NCBI GenBank assembly: GCA_036493895.1
Contig: DASXOZ010000006.1
Location: 50,088-114,087 of the forward strand
Direction: 5' to 3'
DNA from: Candidatus Binatia bacterium
GTDB taxonomy: Bacteria > Desulfobacterota > Binatia > UBA1149 > CAITLU01
Length of the DNA stretch: 64,000 nt
Every line of letters begins with the position of its first letter. Positions within the stretch are counted from its first letter, which is position 1. The notes beneath the pieces are model-generated. The model saw only the letters and a list, made by a program, of their open reading frames with translations. It did not search any database and was not told the origin of the DNA. Made by a program: the position numbers and the translations under genes. Positions 51,079 through 60,277 of the stretch are shown in pieces.

Positions 51079-52601
51079 GCCAGAGGCGCGCGATGACCAG
51101 ACCGATCCGTAAACTCCTCGTCGCCAACCGCTCGGAGATCGCGTGCCGCATCGCGCAGACCGCGCGCGAGGCCGGCATCGCGACGGTAGCCGTCTATTCG
51201 GAACCGGACACCGACGGCGAACACGTGCGCGCCTGCGACGAGGCCGTCGCGCTCGGCGGCCGCACGTCGGCCGAGAGCTATCTCGACCAGGACAAGATCC
51301 TCGCGGCTGCTCGCACGAGCGGTGCCGATGCGATCCATCCGGGCTACGGGTTCCTCGCGGAAAATTCCGGGTTTGCCCGCCGCGCCGAGCAGGCCGGCCT
51401 CGTCTTCGTCGGGCCGACGCCCGAGGCGATCGAGGCCATGGGCGACAAGATCCGCGCGCGCGAGGCCGCGCAAAAAGCCGGCGTTCCGGTGCTGCCGTCG
51501 GCGCCGGTCACTGGCGACGCCGCAAAGGACCGCGCGGCGGCCGAAAAGCTCGGGTTCCCGGTGCTCGTCAAGGCGGCGGCCGGGGGAGGCGGGCGCGGCA
51601 TGCGCCGGGTGGACGATTCGGCGTCGCTCGTCGATGCGATCCGTTCGGCCGAGCGCGAAGCCGGCTCGGCATTCGGCGATGCGCGCGTCTACATCGAAAA
51701 GTTCGTCGTCGGGCCCCGCCACATCGAGATCCAGGTATTCGGCGACAGCCACGGCCGCGTGCTTCATCTCGGCGAGCGCGAATGCTCGGTGCAGCGGCGC
51801 CACCAGAAAATCATCGAAGAGGCACCTTCGCCTGTCGTCGACGCGGCGCTGCGCGAAAAGATGGGATCAGCCGCAGCGGGGCTGGCAGCGTCGATCGGCT
51901 ATCGCGGCGCAGGCACCGTCGAGTTCGTGACCGCTCCCGACGGCAGATTCTACTTCCTCGAGGTCAATACCCGCCTGCAGGTCGAGCACGCGGTGACCGA
52001 AGCCCTTACCAGCACCGATCTCGTGCGCTGGCAGCTCGAGATCGCGGCGGGCGGACGGCTTCCCGAGCGTGCGCCGTCGCCGCGCGGCCACGCGATCGAA
52101 TGCCGCGTTTGCGCCGAAGATCCCGCCAACGGTTTCCTGCCTTCACTCGGCCTCGTGCGCCGGGTCGAGCATCCGCGCGGAGTCGGCGTTCGCGTGGACA
52201 CTGCGCTGAGGGACGGATGGCGCGTGCCGGTCGAGTACGACTCGATGCTGGCCAAGGTCATCACGTGGGCACCCGACCGCACCCAGGCCACACGGCGCAT
52301 GATCGAGGCGCTCGAAGGCTTTCCGATCGTCGGATTCACGACCAACGTCGCGTTTCTCATCGAGCTGCTGCGCAGCGAGCGCTTCGCGCAGGCGCAGTTC
52401 TTCACGACGACCATCGACGGCGAGTACCGCGACTGGAAACCGGACGATGCCGCGAGTTTCGACGCGGTCGCCGCCGCCGTTGCATTGCTCGTGCGATCCG
52501 GGGCGACGCGAAGCAGCGCCGCAACAACCGCGGACGGGGCAGCGTCGATCCCGAGCCCGTGGGAAACGCTCGGCGCCTGGCGCGTCGGCGGAGGATCCTG
52601 A
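51075..52601 (+). CDS. Biotin carboxylase subunit of the acyl-CoA carboxylase
   Basis: A 508-residue ATP-grasp biotin carboxylase. Motifs are [52 protein letters not shown] (ATP lid), [37 protein letters not shown] and the C-terminal DSMLAKVI. The protein lacks a biotinyl domain; it ends shortly after the carboxylase core, and biotin is carried on the next gene's product. MCC alpha subunits normally fuse the two. GTG 51075 overlaps the mccB stop; ATG 51093 is possible. Confidence 0.92.
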   Translation: MSQRRAMTRPIRKLLVANRSEIACRIAQTAREAGIATVAVYSEPDTDGEHVRACDEAVALGGRTSAESYLDQDKILAAARTSGADAIHPGYGFLAENSGFARRAEQAGLVFVGPTPEAIEAMGDKIRAREAAQKAGVPVLPSAPVTGDAAKDRAAAEKLGFPVLVKAAAGGGGRGMRRVDDSASLVDAIRSAEREAGSAFGDARVYIEKFVVGPRHIEIQVFGDSHGRVLHLGERECSVQRRHQKIIEEAPSPVVDAALREKMGSAAAGLAASIGYRGAGTVEFVTAPDGRFYFLEVNTRLQVEHAVTEALTSTDLVRWQLEIAAGGRLPERAPSPRGHAIECRVCAEDPANGFLPSLGLVRRVEHPRGVGVRVDTALRDGWRVPVEYDSMLAKVITWAPDRTQATRRMIEALEGFPIVGFTTNVAFLIELLRSERFAQAQFFTTTIDGEYRDWKPDDAASFDAVAAAVALLVRSGATRSSAATTADGAASIPSPWETLGAWRVGGGS

Positions 52602-52602
52602 G

Positions 52603-53115
52603 ATGGAGCTGCGTTTTCGCGCCGGCACCCGCAACGTCGCCATGACAGTGGCTGCGCGCGACGGGAAGAACATCGTCAGCATCGACGGCAGGGACGTCGT
52701 CGTCGACGACGTGCGCATCGACGAGCGCTCGGTCACGCTGTCGATTGCCGGACGCCGCCACCGCGTGCTGTTCGCCAGCGAGCGCGGCCACGTCTTCGCC
52801 GCCGAAGGCGGCCACGCGTGGGAATTCGTGCCTGGCGAAGAGGCGGCCTCCGAACAGGCCGGCGCCGGAGCGTTCGAACCGCTCGTCAGCTCCCCGATGC
52901 CCGGCAAGGTGCTGCAGGTGCTGGTCGCCGCGGGAGACATCGTCGAGGCCGACGGCGCGCTGCTGCTTCTCGAAGCGATGAAAATGGAAATGACGGTGCG
53001 CGCGACGCATCGCTGCTGCGTCGCTTCGATCCGAGTCGAGGCCGGCGCGATGGTCGGTCCCGGCGACACGCTCGTCGAGCTCGAAGAGGCGCCGACCGAC
53101 GAAGCCGCGTCCTGA
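52603..53115 (+). CDS. Biotin carboxyl carrier protein
   Basis: A 170-residue protein. The first 85 residues form a separate beta-rich linker/barrel domain. The C-terminal biotinyl domain carries the biotin lysine Lys127 in LLEAMKMEM and the LVSSPMPGKVLQVLVAAGD start. It is encoded one base after the biotin carboxylase stop and supplies the biotin that the carboxylase and carboxyltransferase share. The separation of this domain from the biotin carboxylase is not usual for MCC. Confidence 0.93.
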   Translation: MELRFRAGTRNVAMTVAARDGKNIVSIDGRDVVVDDVRIDERSVTLSIAGRRHRVLFASERGHVFAAEGGHAWEFVPGEEAASEQAGAGAFEPLVSSPMPGKVLQVLVAAGDIVEADGALLLLEAMKMEMTVRATHRCCVASIRVEAGAMVGPGDTLVELEEAPTDEAAS

Positions 53116-53116
53116 G

Positions 53117-53998
53117 ATGGCCGAGGACTTCCCGCCTCCGGCTTCGCTGCAGGCCTTCGCAAAGGCCGCCGAAACGCTCAGTTTCAAGGAGGCGGCCGAA
53201 GCGCTGCACGTCTCGCCGTCGGCGCTGACGAGGCGGATCCAGGCACTCGAAGAACAGGTGGGCGCGGCGCTGTTTCGCCGCCTCCATTCCGGTCTGGAGC
53301 TGACGCCCGAAGGCGTGCGCTATCTCGAGAGCGTGCGGCGCGTGCTCGCGGAGCTGCGCCGCGCGCAGGCTTCGGTTCTTCCGCCGGTTTCGAATCCGCT
53401 TCGCATCAGCGCCCTGGAATCGTTCACCGAGAGCTGGCTGGTCCCGCATCTGCCGGAGTTCGAGAAACTGCATCCGCAGATCTCGCTCGAAGTGGCGGCC
53501 ACGCTGCGCTACGCGGATTTCGACCGCGATCCGGTCGACGTCGCGATCCGTTTTGGTACCGGTCCCTGGGACGGCCTTCACAGCGAGCCGCTGGTCGATC
53601 TCGAGGTTCTTCCCGTCTGCAGTCCCGTGCTGCTTCACGGAGACCATCCTCTTGCCTCGCCTGCAGATCTGGCGGCCCACACGCTGATCCGCGTCAGCCA
53701 GGTTCCCGAGTCGTGGCCGGAGTGGCTGCGCGCGGCCGGCGTCGAGGATCTCGTGCCGAAGCGCTACGTCACGTACGATCATCTGTCGATCGCACTTGCC
53801 GCGGCGGAATCGGCGCAGGGCGTGGCGCTGTGCGCGCGCTTCCTTTGCGCGGCGCGGCTTGCGAGCGGGCGGCTTTGCATCCCGTTCGACACGGCGCTGG
53901 TGTCGCGCTCGACGTACCATCTGGTGTGCCGGCCTGAGGGGCTGGACGATCCGCGCATCGTTGCGTTGAGGGACTGGCTGGTCGATTCGCTGGCGTGA
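53117..53998 (+). CDS. LysR-family regulator, GcvA-like
   Basis: A 293-residue regulator with the LysR helix-turn-helix (SLQAFAKAAETLSFKEAAEALHVSPSALTRRIQALEEQVGAALF, given in parts, residues 10-55). The effector-binding domain (residues 93-290) shows LRISALESFTESWLVPHLPEF and IRFGTGPWDG, the pattern of GcvA-like regulators. It starts one base after the biotin carrier stop, in the same direction, so it is probably co-transcribed with the carboxylase genes and may control them. Confidence 0.9.
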   Translation: MAEDFPPPASLQAFAKAAETLSFKEAAEALHVSPSALTRRIQALEEQVGAALFRRLHSGLELTPEGVRYLESVRRVLAELRRAQASVLPPVSNPLRISALESFTESWLVPHLPEFEKLHPQISLEVAATLRYADFDRDPVDVAIRFGTGPWDGLHSEPLVDLEVLPVCSPVLLHGDHPLASPADLAAHTLIRVSQVPESWPEWLRAAGVEDLVPKRYVTYDHLSIALAAAESAQGVALCARFLCAARLASGRLCIPFDTALVSRSTYHLVCRPEGLDDPRIVALRDWLVDSLA

Positions 53999-54109
53999 GG
54001 GCGCCATTGCGTAACCCCGCCCGATCGCACCGGCCGCTTGCGCGGGGCGCAACGACGGTTGCCGAAATCCCGTTTGCGGCGCCGGCCGCCGCGGCGGTAC
54101 GACAACGGC

Positions 54110-55132
54110 ATGAGACAACTCACCTGTACCGAACCCGGAGCCGTGGCGTGGAAGGACGTCGACGAACCGTCATTGCCGTCACCTGCGGGGGCGCTGGTGC
54201 GGCCGCTGGCGGTCGCACGCTGCGACATTGACCTGTTCCTGGCGTCCGGCTTGATCCCGTCGCGCGGGCCTTTCGCGCTCGGCCATGAGTGCGTCGGCGA
54301 GATCGTCGCGCTCGGCAGCGACGTGCACGGGCTTTCCATCGGGCAGCGCGCCGTCGTCGCGTTTCAGCTCAGTTGCGGGGCCTGCCCGACGTGCCGCCGG
54401 GGAGGCAGCGCGAACTGCGACCAGTACCCGGTGCTGTCCGACTACGGGATGCAGCCGCTGTCCGGCGTCGAATACGGCGGCATGTTGTGCGATCTCGTCA
54501 GCGTTCCGTATGCCGAGGCGATGCTGTGCCCGGTGGATTCGGCGCTGGACCCCGTCGCGATGGCGAGCGTTTCCGACAACGTCCTCGACGGATACCGGGC
54601 CGTTGCTCCTCACCTGGCCGAAGCGCCGGGAAGCGAGGTGCTGATCGTCTGCCATGGCCTGAAGAGTGTTCCGCTGTACGCGGCGCAGGCAGCGCTGGCA
54701 CTTGGTGCGTCGCGCGTGGACTACGCGAGCGACGATCGCGAGGCGCTCGAGCTTGCCGAGCGCCTCGGCGCCCGACCCGTGCTGACCGATTTCTCGAAAA
54801 GGATCGGCCGCTATCCCATCGTCGTCGATTCGGGCCTGACGCCGAACGGACTGCACTGCGCGATCGCGTCGACGCGCGCGGAGGGCATCTGCCACAGCAC
54901 GAGCTTCTATGCCGGAGGGAGCATCCCGATGCCGCTCGGCAAGATGTACACGCTCGGCATCCGCTTCTTCATCGGCCGCGCGCACGCGGCCTCCTTGCTT
55001 CCCGAGGTGATGCCGCTGATCGCCTCCGGGGCGCTCCGGCCCGGCGAGGTCACGACCCGAGTGGCCGCTTGGGACGAAGCGCCGGCAGCGTGGCTGGAGC
55101 CGGCCATCAAGCTCGTCATCTCCCGCAACTGA
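54110..55132 (+). CDS. Zinc-dependent alcohol dehydrogenase
   Basis: A 340-residue MDR dehydrogenase. The catalytic zinc ligands are Cys in ARCDIDLF, GHECVGEIVA with its Glu, and a third ligand later. The structural zinc is held by CGACPTCRRGGSANC (four Cys). The nucleotide-binding part (VLIVCHGLKSVPLYAAQAALALGASRVDY) has an atypical glycine motif (CHGLKSVPL for GxGxxG), which may reduce or change cofactor binding. The substrate is open. ATG 54110; alternative upstream starts lack protein-like sequence. Cluster E follows its stop. Confidence 0.85.
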   Translation: MRQLTCTEPGAVAWKDVDEPSLPSPAGALVRPLAVARCDIDLFLASGLIPSRGPFALGHECVGEIVALGSDVHGLSIGQRAVVAFQLSCGACPTCRRGGSANCDQYPVLSDYGMQPLSGVEYGGMLCDLVSVPYAEAMLCPVDSALDPVAMASVSDNVLDGYRAVAPHLAEAPGSEVLIVCHGLKSVPLYAAQAALALGASRVDYASDDREALELAERLGARPVLTDFSKRIGRYPIVVDSGLTPNGLHCAIASTRAEGICHSTSFYAGGSIPMPLGKMYTLGIRFFIGRAHAASLLPEVMPLIASGALRPGEVTTRVAAWDEAPAAWLEPAIKLVISRN

Positions 55133-55138
55133 GGGGGT

Positions 55139-55195
55139 TGGGGTCAGGCACCATTCTTCTGGTGCCTGACCCCATTCCTGTGGTGCCTGACCCCA
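55139..55195. repeat. Palindromic intergenic repeat, cluster E
   Basis: TGGGGTCAGGCACCA (55139-55153) pairs perfectly with TGGTGCCTGACCCCA (55160-55174) across a 6-base loop, and the right arm repeats at 55181-55195, 21 bases further. It lies between two convergent genes (stops at 55132 and 55202), where it could terminate transcription from both sides. Confidence 0.87.
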
Positions 55196-55201
55196 TAACG
55201 A

Positions 55202-57958
55202 CTATGGAATAGGGGCTGGGGTGCATTGGCAGGCGCCGTTGTTGCTTTGGCAGAGCGAGCCTGTCGAGCAGGTGCCGACGCAGCCCGGGGCTGTCGACTG
55301 GGCGCAGGTCGGCAGCGGCAGCGTGGCGCAGCCGCACGAGTTGTTGTTGTCGATGCAGACCTGGCCCTCGTCGCACAGGCCGGCGCAGGTCGGTGCAATC
55401 GCCGCGCCGCACGGGGGCGCGCCCGGAGCGCCGCATTCGCAGGTCGAGCCGATGCTCTGGCACAGCTCGCCGGTCGGACACAGGCCGCCGCAGACCGGCG
55501 CGGAAGCCTCGCTGCACTGGGGGAGCGTCGCGATCTGGCACTGGCAGGTGCCGTTGTTGTTCATGCAGACGTCGGTTCCCGAACACGCGCCGCCGCAGAC
55601 AGGCGCAGTGGCGCTGTCGCAGCTCGGCAGCGGCAGGCCGGTGCAGCTGCAGGTGGTTCCGCTGACGTTGCAGGTCTCGCCGGTCGGACAGACGCCTCCG
55701 CAGACCGGTGCCGTCGCATCCGCGCACATGGGCAGCGGCAGCAGCGTCGTCGACGTCGTGTCGGTTCCGCCGGGACAGTTGGCGCCGGACGGGAAGTCGT
55801 ACGGAACGCTCATGTCGCTCTTGCAGCGGATGTCCTGGTCGAACGTCAGCAGCAGCGCACCGGGGCCGGGCAGGCCGGATGCAAGGTTGATCGCGGGGTT
55901 CGAAGTCGGCGCGACACAGAACGACGACACGGTGACCGGATTGTAGATGTCGGCGGTGCCGGTGTTCGTGATCGGGTCGGGGAAACACTTGCGCACCCCG
56001 AGGATCGTGCAGTGGCCGGCGCTGCTCGTCGTGCAGTCGGTGTCGCTGGTGCACGGAACGTAGCCGCTCCCGTCCGGCTTCACCTTGCCGTCGCAGTACA
56101 TGTCGACCGGCCCCTGCGTGCACAGCCCGTCGGCGCCGCACTCGAAGTTCGTGCACTGGTTCTCGATGACACCCGCGCCGCCCGAGGCCGTGCAGGTGCC
56201 GGCGCCGACGTCGCTGCACTCGGAATTGTTCGAGCAGCTCAGCAGGCTGTTGCCGGTGCACGTGCGGCACGGGCACAGCGCGCCGGTCGGCGTGTCGCAC
56301 GGCAGCTCGGCCTTCAGCGTGGAGGTGCCCGACGTCAGGTTCACGTCGATGATCAGGCCCGTGCCGCTGATGTTGGACGCCGACGGCGGCAGGCAGTCGT
56401 TGCTGATCGGGCCGAACGTGGGATCGATGCCGTTGACGTCGCACTTGGTGCCGATGCCGTTGCTGCAGGTTCCGTCGTAGACGCCGTCGTTCGGGGTCTT
56501 GTCACCGTCGCAGGTCGGACACGGGGCGCTGGTGCCGAGCCCGAGGTAGACGACGGCAGCAAGGTTGATCGAGTCGTGCCATTCGCCGGTCCTCAGGTCC
56601 ATCGTGCCGCCCTCGTCGTTGCGCAGGCGCAGCGCGACGCACGCGGGGTTTCCACCGGCGGAGATCGGCAGCGGTGCGCCGAAGAAGCAGCGGCAGGTGG
56701 GATCCACCGAGCCGCAGCTGGCCGGATCCGAGCCGTTGATCACGTTGCAGGTCGTCTGCGAGTTGGACGTGCAGTGGCAACCGGTGACCGCACCTGTCGC
56801 GTCGTCGGTGTGCAGCTTGACGGTGCAGTTTTCGCAGTTGTCGTCGCAGTTGACGTCGAGGATGTCGCCGGCGTGGTCGGGAACGTCGATCACGTGGGCG
56901 AGTCCCGACCATCCCGCGTTGAGCTCGGTTACCGAGTGCCTCTCGGTCGAGTAGTGCGACAGGATCGAGCGCTTGATCACCGCGGGCGCGCAGCGGCCGG
57001 TGGCACTGGACACGCAGTGGCACGAGCCTCCCGATGTCGCGCACGTGGTCCCGGTCGGGCAGGTGCCGTCACACTGGGGAGCGGACTGGCCGCAGGTTCC
57101 TCCACCACCGCCGCCAGGCAGCGTGGTGGTCGTCGTGCTCGTCGTTCCCGCAACGCCGTAGGCGTCACGGATGAGCGCGCCCGCATCGTCGTCCGTGGAC
57201 GAGGTCGCGCACGCGAGAAGGCCGTTGGTGTCGCTCGAGCAGGCCTGCAGCTTGGCGAGCACGTCGGATGAGAACTGGCACGACGGAGTCACCTTGGCGA
57301 CGAAGCGCTGCTCGGCTTCGAGGATGCGCCCGCGCGGATCGGCGCCGTCGCAGTCGTACGACGACGTGCCGCTTCCCTGCACGTCCTTCTGGTTCTGGCA
57401 CGAGCGGCGCTCGGTCATGATCGTCTGCAGGATGCGGCCGGTGCCCTTGGCCAGGCGGCCCTGGCACTTGCGCAGCGGCTTGAGAAGCCGCTCGTCGGGA
57501 TTGCCCTGGGCGCTGTGGCCAAGCGCGCCGACCTCGGCGTCCCCGAGAGCGAACATGCAGTCGGCAACTTCGCCGAAATCGTCGATGTTCGCCGTTGCGC
57601 CGCCGTCGTCGGCGGCCTGGGCGGGAGCAGGGCACGCGGTATAGTCGGACGACAGCAGCGACTCCGAGCCGCTGCACGCCGAAACCACCGCGCTCTTCTG
57701 CTGGGTACGCGTGAGCGCCAGCCGGCCGTCCGCGTCGGCCTGGGAGACATCGCCGCAGTCGACGGACAGCGGCACGCTGCCGGTGCTGCGGTGCTGGTTG
57801 CACGTCGCAACGACCTTGGCCGCGGCCCGCGCGTACTGGGTCGAAGCTTCGGCGATCGCGTTGCGGCACGCCGATTCGGGTGCCGAGTAGGTCGTCGCCC
57901 ATGACGGCTGCAACGACAGCAGGACGAAAGCGAAAACGGGCGCTGTCTGAATCCTCAT
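55202..57958 (-). CDS. Large Cys-rich secreted protein, paralogue 2 with tandem Cys modules
   Basis: A 918-residue exported protein. The start MRIQTAPVFAFVLLSLQPSWAT is a signal peptide and a GGGAGGGA ribosome site precedes the ATG. Residues 25-290 form a helical Cys-containing region like that of the 39788 protein (CRNAIAEAS, VATCNQH, VDCGDVS). A Thr linker (TTTTTLPGGGGGG) and one Cys module (CGQSAPQCDG) follow. A domain of about 400 residues shared with the 39788 protein comes next (CENCTVKL, CHCTSNSQTTC, CRCFFGAPLPISAGGNPACV, APCPTCDGDK, DPTFGPISNDCLPPSASNISGTGL, CPCRTCTGNSLLSC, PGPGALLLTFDQDIRC). The C terminus holds five tandem six-Cys modules. Function unknown. Confidence 0.85.
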   Translation of the reverse strand: MRIQTAPVFAFVLLSLQPSWATTYSAPESACRNAIAEASTQYARAAAKVVATCNQHRSTGSVPLSVDCGDVSQADADGRLALTRTQQKSAVVSACSGSESLLSSDYTACPAPAQAADDGGATANIDDFGEVADCMFALGDAEVGALGHSAQGNPDERLLKPLRKCQGRLAKGTGRILQTIMTERRSCQNQKDVQGSGTSSYDCDGADPRGRILEAEQRFVAKVTPSCQFSSDVLAKLQACSSDTNGLLACATSSTDDDAGALIRDAYGVAGTTSTTTTTLPGGGGGGTCGQSAPQCDGTCPTGTTCATSGGSCHCVSSATGRCAPAVIKRSILSHYSTERHSVTELNAGWSGLAHVIDVPDHAGDILDVNCDDNCENCTVKLHTDDATGAVTGCHCTSNSQTTCNVINGSDPASCGSVDPTCRCFFGAPLPISAGGNPACVALRLRNDEGGTMDLRTGEWHDSINLAAVVYLGLGTSAPCPTCDGDKTPNDGVYDGTCSNGIGTKCDVNGIDPTFGPISNDCLPPSASNISGTGLIIDVNLTSGTSTLKAELPCDTPTGALCPCRTCTGNSLLSCSNNSECSDVGAGTCTASGGAGVIENQCTNFECGADGLCTQGPVDMYCDGKVKPDGSGYVPCTSDTDCTTSSAGHCTILGVRKCFPDPITNTGTADIYNPVTVSSFCVAPTSNPAINLASGLPGPGALLLTFDQDIRCKSDMSVPYDFPSGANCPGGTDTTSTTLLPLPMCADATAPVCGGVCPTGETCNVSGTTCSCTGLPLPSCDSATAPVCGGACSGTDVCMNNNGTCQCQIATLPQCSEASAPVCGGLCPTGELCQSIGSTCECGAPGAPPCGAAIAPTCAGLCDEGQVCIDNNNSCGCATLPLPTCAQSTAPGCVGTCSTGSLCQSNNGACQCTPAPIP
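55223..55726 (-). repeat. Five tandem six-cysteine modules in the C terminus of the 55202 protein
   Basis: The coding strand contains five consecutive modules of about 100 bases with the pattern C-x(6-7)-C-x3-C-x5-C-x6-C-x-C. Examples are CADATAPVCGGVCPTGETC, CDSATAPVCGGACSGTDVC and CAQSTAPGCVGTCSTGSLC, each followed by a pair such as CSC, CQC or CEC. A sixth copy occurs alone near the middle of the protein. Spacer lengths vary, so it is a diverged protein repeat and not a recent DNA duplication. Confidence 0.85.
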
Positions 57959-58180
57959 CGTGGTCCCTCCCGCGCTGGTCGCCTGGCAACCCGCAGCCAC
58001 GTGGGACGCGGCATCGAATGCAGGTTCGGCGACGAGCCGATGACGCTGAGGACTAGCGGTACACTATTTACATACTTCTCAGCAAGGGGACTTACAAAAA
58101 TCTCAGTAGGGGGGACGGCCGGCGGGTCCCACTCAGCTTGGGCCGCGGGGACGCTCCCGATTACCCCATCAGTGGTTGAA
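57959..58180. promoter_or_regulatory. Divergent promoter region, AT-richer
   Basis: The 222 bases between the Cys-rich protein gene (minus) and the glycosyltransferase gene (plus) contain the most AT-rich stretch of the window (about 58050-58110). It holds two imperfect copies of TCTCAGYAAGGGG-like sequence (58077 and 58101) and GTACACTATTTACATAC. These could be operators or -10 elements, but I cannot place a promoter with confidence. The frame is open here, but the composition does not resemble coding sequence. Confidence 0.35.
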
Positions 58181-59302
58181 ATGAGCGGAAAAACTGGGAA
58201 AAAGGAGGGCTTCCAGCCCTTTTCCCTCGGAGCATTCGTGGCGGCGGACACAAAACCCCTGGTTTCGGTGGTGATCCCGGTCTTCAACGGCGAAGCGACC
58301 ATCCGCCGGGGCATCGAGTCGATCTTCGGCCAGACCTGGCCCGACATCGAGATCGTCGTCGTCGACGACTGCTCCAGGGACTCGACGCGCCAGATCCTCG
58401 AGTCGTTCGGAGACCGCATCCACGCGATCTTCCACGAGAAGAACCGTGGCACCGCCGGCGCCTACAACACCGGCAGCGCGGCCGCCCGCGGCCGTTTCCT
58501 GCTGCTGATGGCCAGCGACTGCTACCTGAGCCAGGCCGACTACATCGAGCGCGGCATGCAGCACTTCGCCGATCCGACGGTTGCCGGAGTGATCGGCCAG
58601 GGCGTCTTCGACAATCCCGACCGCCTCGACACGATCCAGCGCATCTTCACGCTGGTCAACGTGCTCGACGTCGTCGAAGTGCACAATGAGGACGTCTACG
58701 AAGTCTCGTTCATCGAGACGCGCTGCGATCTCGTGCGCAAGGAAGCTCTCGAGCGCATCGGTTTCTGGTTCGAGGGCCTCTACAACTCCACCGAAGACCA
58801 GGACATCTCCGCGCACATGCGCGAGTGCGGCTACCGCCTGCTGCAAGACAAGAAGATGAAGTTCTCGCTGGATTTCGGCCAGACCGAGGACAACCTCTAC
58901 AAAATCTTCAAGAAGCAGTACAAGTACGCGCACGGCCAGGGCTACATTTTCCTGCGCTACGGGCTCGGCCACCACGTGATGACCGGAGACCAGCACAATC
59001 GCCGCATCCGCATCCGCCATCGTCTCATCCAGATCGCGATGGCGCCGCTCGTGCCGCTGCTGCTCGTATTGTCGCTGGTCAGCCAGGTGGCCGGACTGCT
59101 GCTCGCTGCGATCGTCGTCGCTCGCGGCGTGCATTACTGGAGATCGGCGGGCGGCCTGCTTTCCGGAACGAATCGCCTGACGGGTGCCCTCGTCGGCATC
59201 GGCTGCGACGTCACTTACGGCACGAGTTTTCTCACCGCGCTCGTCTACTGGGCGATCAAGGACCCTGCCATCGTCCGCTTCGGCGGCCCTGCCCGCGCCT
59301 GA
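58181..59302 (+). CDS. Family 2 glycosyltransferase with C-terminal membrane helices
   Basis: A 373-residue GT2-type protein. The nucleotide-sugar fold begins at VSVVIPVFNGEATIRRGIESIFGQ, followed by EIVVVDDCSRDST, NRGTAGAYNTGSAAARGRFLLLMASDCYL (the place of the DxD motif, here SDC), and the acceptor-side ED of NSTEDQDISAHMRECGY. C-terminal hydrophobic segments (IAMAPLVPLLLVLSLVSQVAGLL in parts) anchor it in the membrane. It probably builds a surface polysaccharide or glycolipid. ATG 58181 gives about 30 residues before the fold; the frame is open further up. Confidence 0.85.
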   Translation: MSGKTGKKEGFQPFSLGAFVAADTKPLVSVVIPVFNGEATIRRGIESIFGQTWPDIEIVVVDDCSRDSTRQILESFGDRIHAIFHEKNRGTAGAYNTGSAAARGRFLLLMASDCYLSQADYIERGMQHFADPTVAGVIGQGVFDNPDRLDTIQRIFTLVNVLDVVEVHNEDVYEVSFIETRCDLVRKEALERIGFWFEGLYNSTEDQDISAHMRECGYRLLQDKKMKFSLDFGQTEDNLYKIFKKQYKYAHGQGYIFLRYGLGHHVMTGDQHNRRIRIRHRLIQIAMAPLVPLLLVLSLVSQVAGLLLAAIVVARGVHYWRSAGGLLSGTNRLTGALVGIGCDVTYGTSFLTALVYWAIKDPAIVRFGGPARA

Positions 59303-59460
59303 GCCGGCAAATTCGCGCCAGCTTGCGCGTTTCGTCGTCGGGTTTTTGCGCATCCGCCGCTGCGTGCGGGAAATCCCTGCCGTTTCCGGATTTCGCGCGG
59401 GCGACCTGTACCCGGACCGGGTTTGCGCTACCCTTTGCGCTTAACGGAGGTCACTCGCTC

Positions 59461-60237
59461 ATGGCCACGAACAATCCTCTCCCCATGCGTTCCAGCAACC
59501 CGGTCCTGTCGGCCGACACGTTCGGGCGCCGCCAGGCGGCCGGCGCCGCGATGACGATCGAAGGCACGGTCAACAAGACCGCGGCCAGCCTGCTCATTCT
59601 CCTCGTGACAGCGCTGTGGACGTGGAGCCTCGGCTCGGCCGATCCGCTGACGGGTCACGCCGATCCTGCGGCCGCCATGCCGTGGATGATGGTCGGCATG
59701 GTAGGCGGCTTCATCGTCGCGATGGTGACGACGTTCAAGCGCGAGTGGTCTCCGGTGACTGCGCCGGCGTACGCCGCGCTGGAAGGGCTGGCCCTCGGCG
59801 GCATCTCGGTGGCGATGAACGCGCGCTATCCGGGATTGGTCGGCCAGGCTGTATTCCTCACCTTCGGCACCCTCGGTGCCCTGCTCGTCGCGTACCGCTC
59901 CGGCTGGATCCAGGTGACCGATCGCTTTCGCCTCGGGATTTTCGCCGCGACCGGCGGCATCGCGCTGTTCTACCTGGTCGGCTTCATCCTGAGCTTCTTC
60001 GGCACCGGAATCCCGCTGATCCACGGCAGCGGGCCGGTCGGGATCGCCTTCAGCGTATTCGTCGTCGGAATCGCCGCTCTCAACCTCGTGCTCGACTTCG
60101 ACTTCATCGAGCAGGGCACCCGCGCGGGCGCTCCGAAGTACATGGAGTGGTACGCGGCATTCGGGCTGATGGTCACTCTCGTGTGGCTGTACATCGAGAT
60201 TCTGCGGCTGCTCTCGAAGCTGCAGGAGCGGCGCTGA
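59461..60237 (+). CDS. Bax inhibitor-1/YccA-family membrane protein
   Basis: A 258-residue integral membrane protein with seven predicted helices. The family's marks are the N-terminal MTIEGTVNKTAASLLILL, PVTAPAYAALEGLALGGISVAMN (conserved E-G-L in helix three), and the C-terminal ALNLVLDFDFIEQGTRAGAPKYMEWYAAFGLMVTLVWLYIEILRLL with the acidic DFDFIE pair. Bacterial members interact with FtsH-type proteases or act as pH-sensitive calcium leaks. ATG has an ACGGAGGTC ribosome site. Confidence 0.92.
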   Translation: MATNNPLPMRSSNPVLSADTFGRRQAAGAAMTIEGTVNKTAASLLILLVTALWTWSLGSADPLTGHADPAAAMPWMMVGMVGGFIVAMVTTFKREWSPVTAPAYAALEGLALGGISVAMNARYPGLVGQAVFLTFGTLGALLVAYRSGWIQVTDRFRLGIFAATGGIALFYLVGFILSFFGTGIPLIHGSGPVGIAFSVFVVGIAALNLVLDFDFIEQGTRAGAPKYMEWYAAFGLMVTLVWLYIEILRLLSKLQERR

Positions 60238-60277
60238 CGCGTCTTCCTTCGATCCCTCCTTCTTTGCGCGCAGCAGC

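Noticed and set aside
55226..57271. 681-codon open frame on the plus strand opposite the second Cys-rich protein
   Set aside because: Arg/Ala/Gly-rich shadow; the minus-strand frame has signal peptide, ribosome site and a paralogue.
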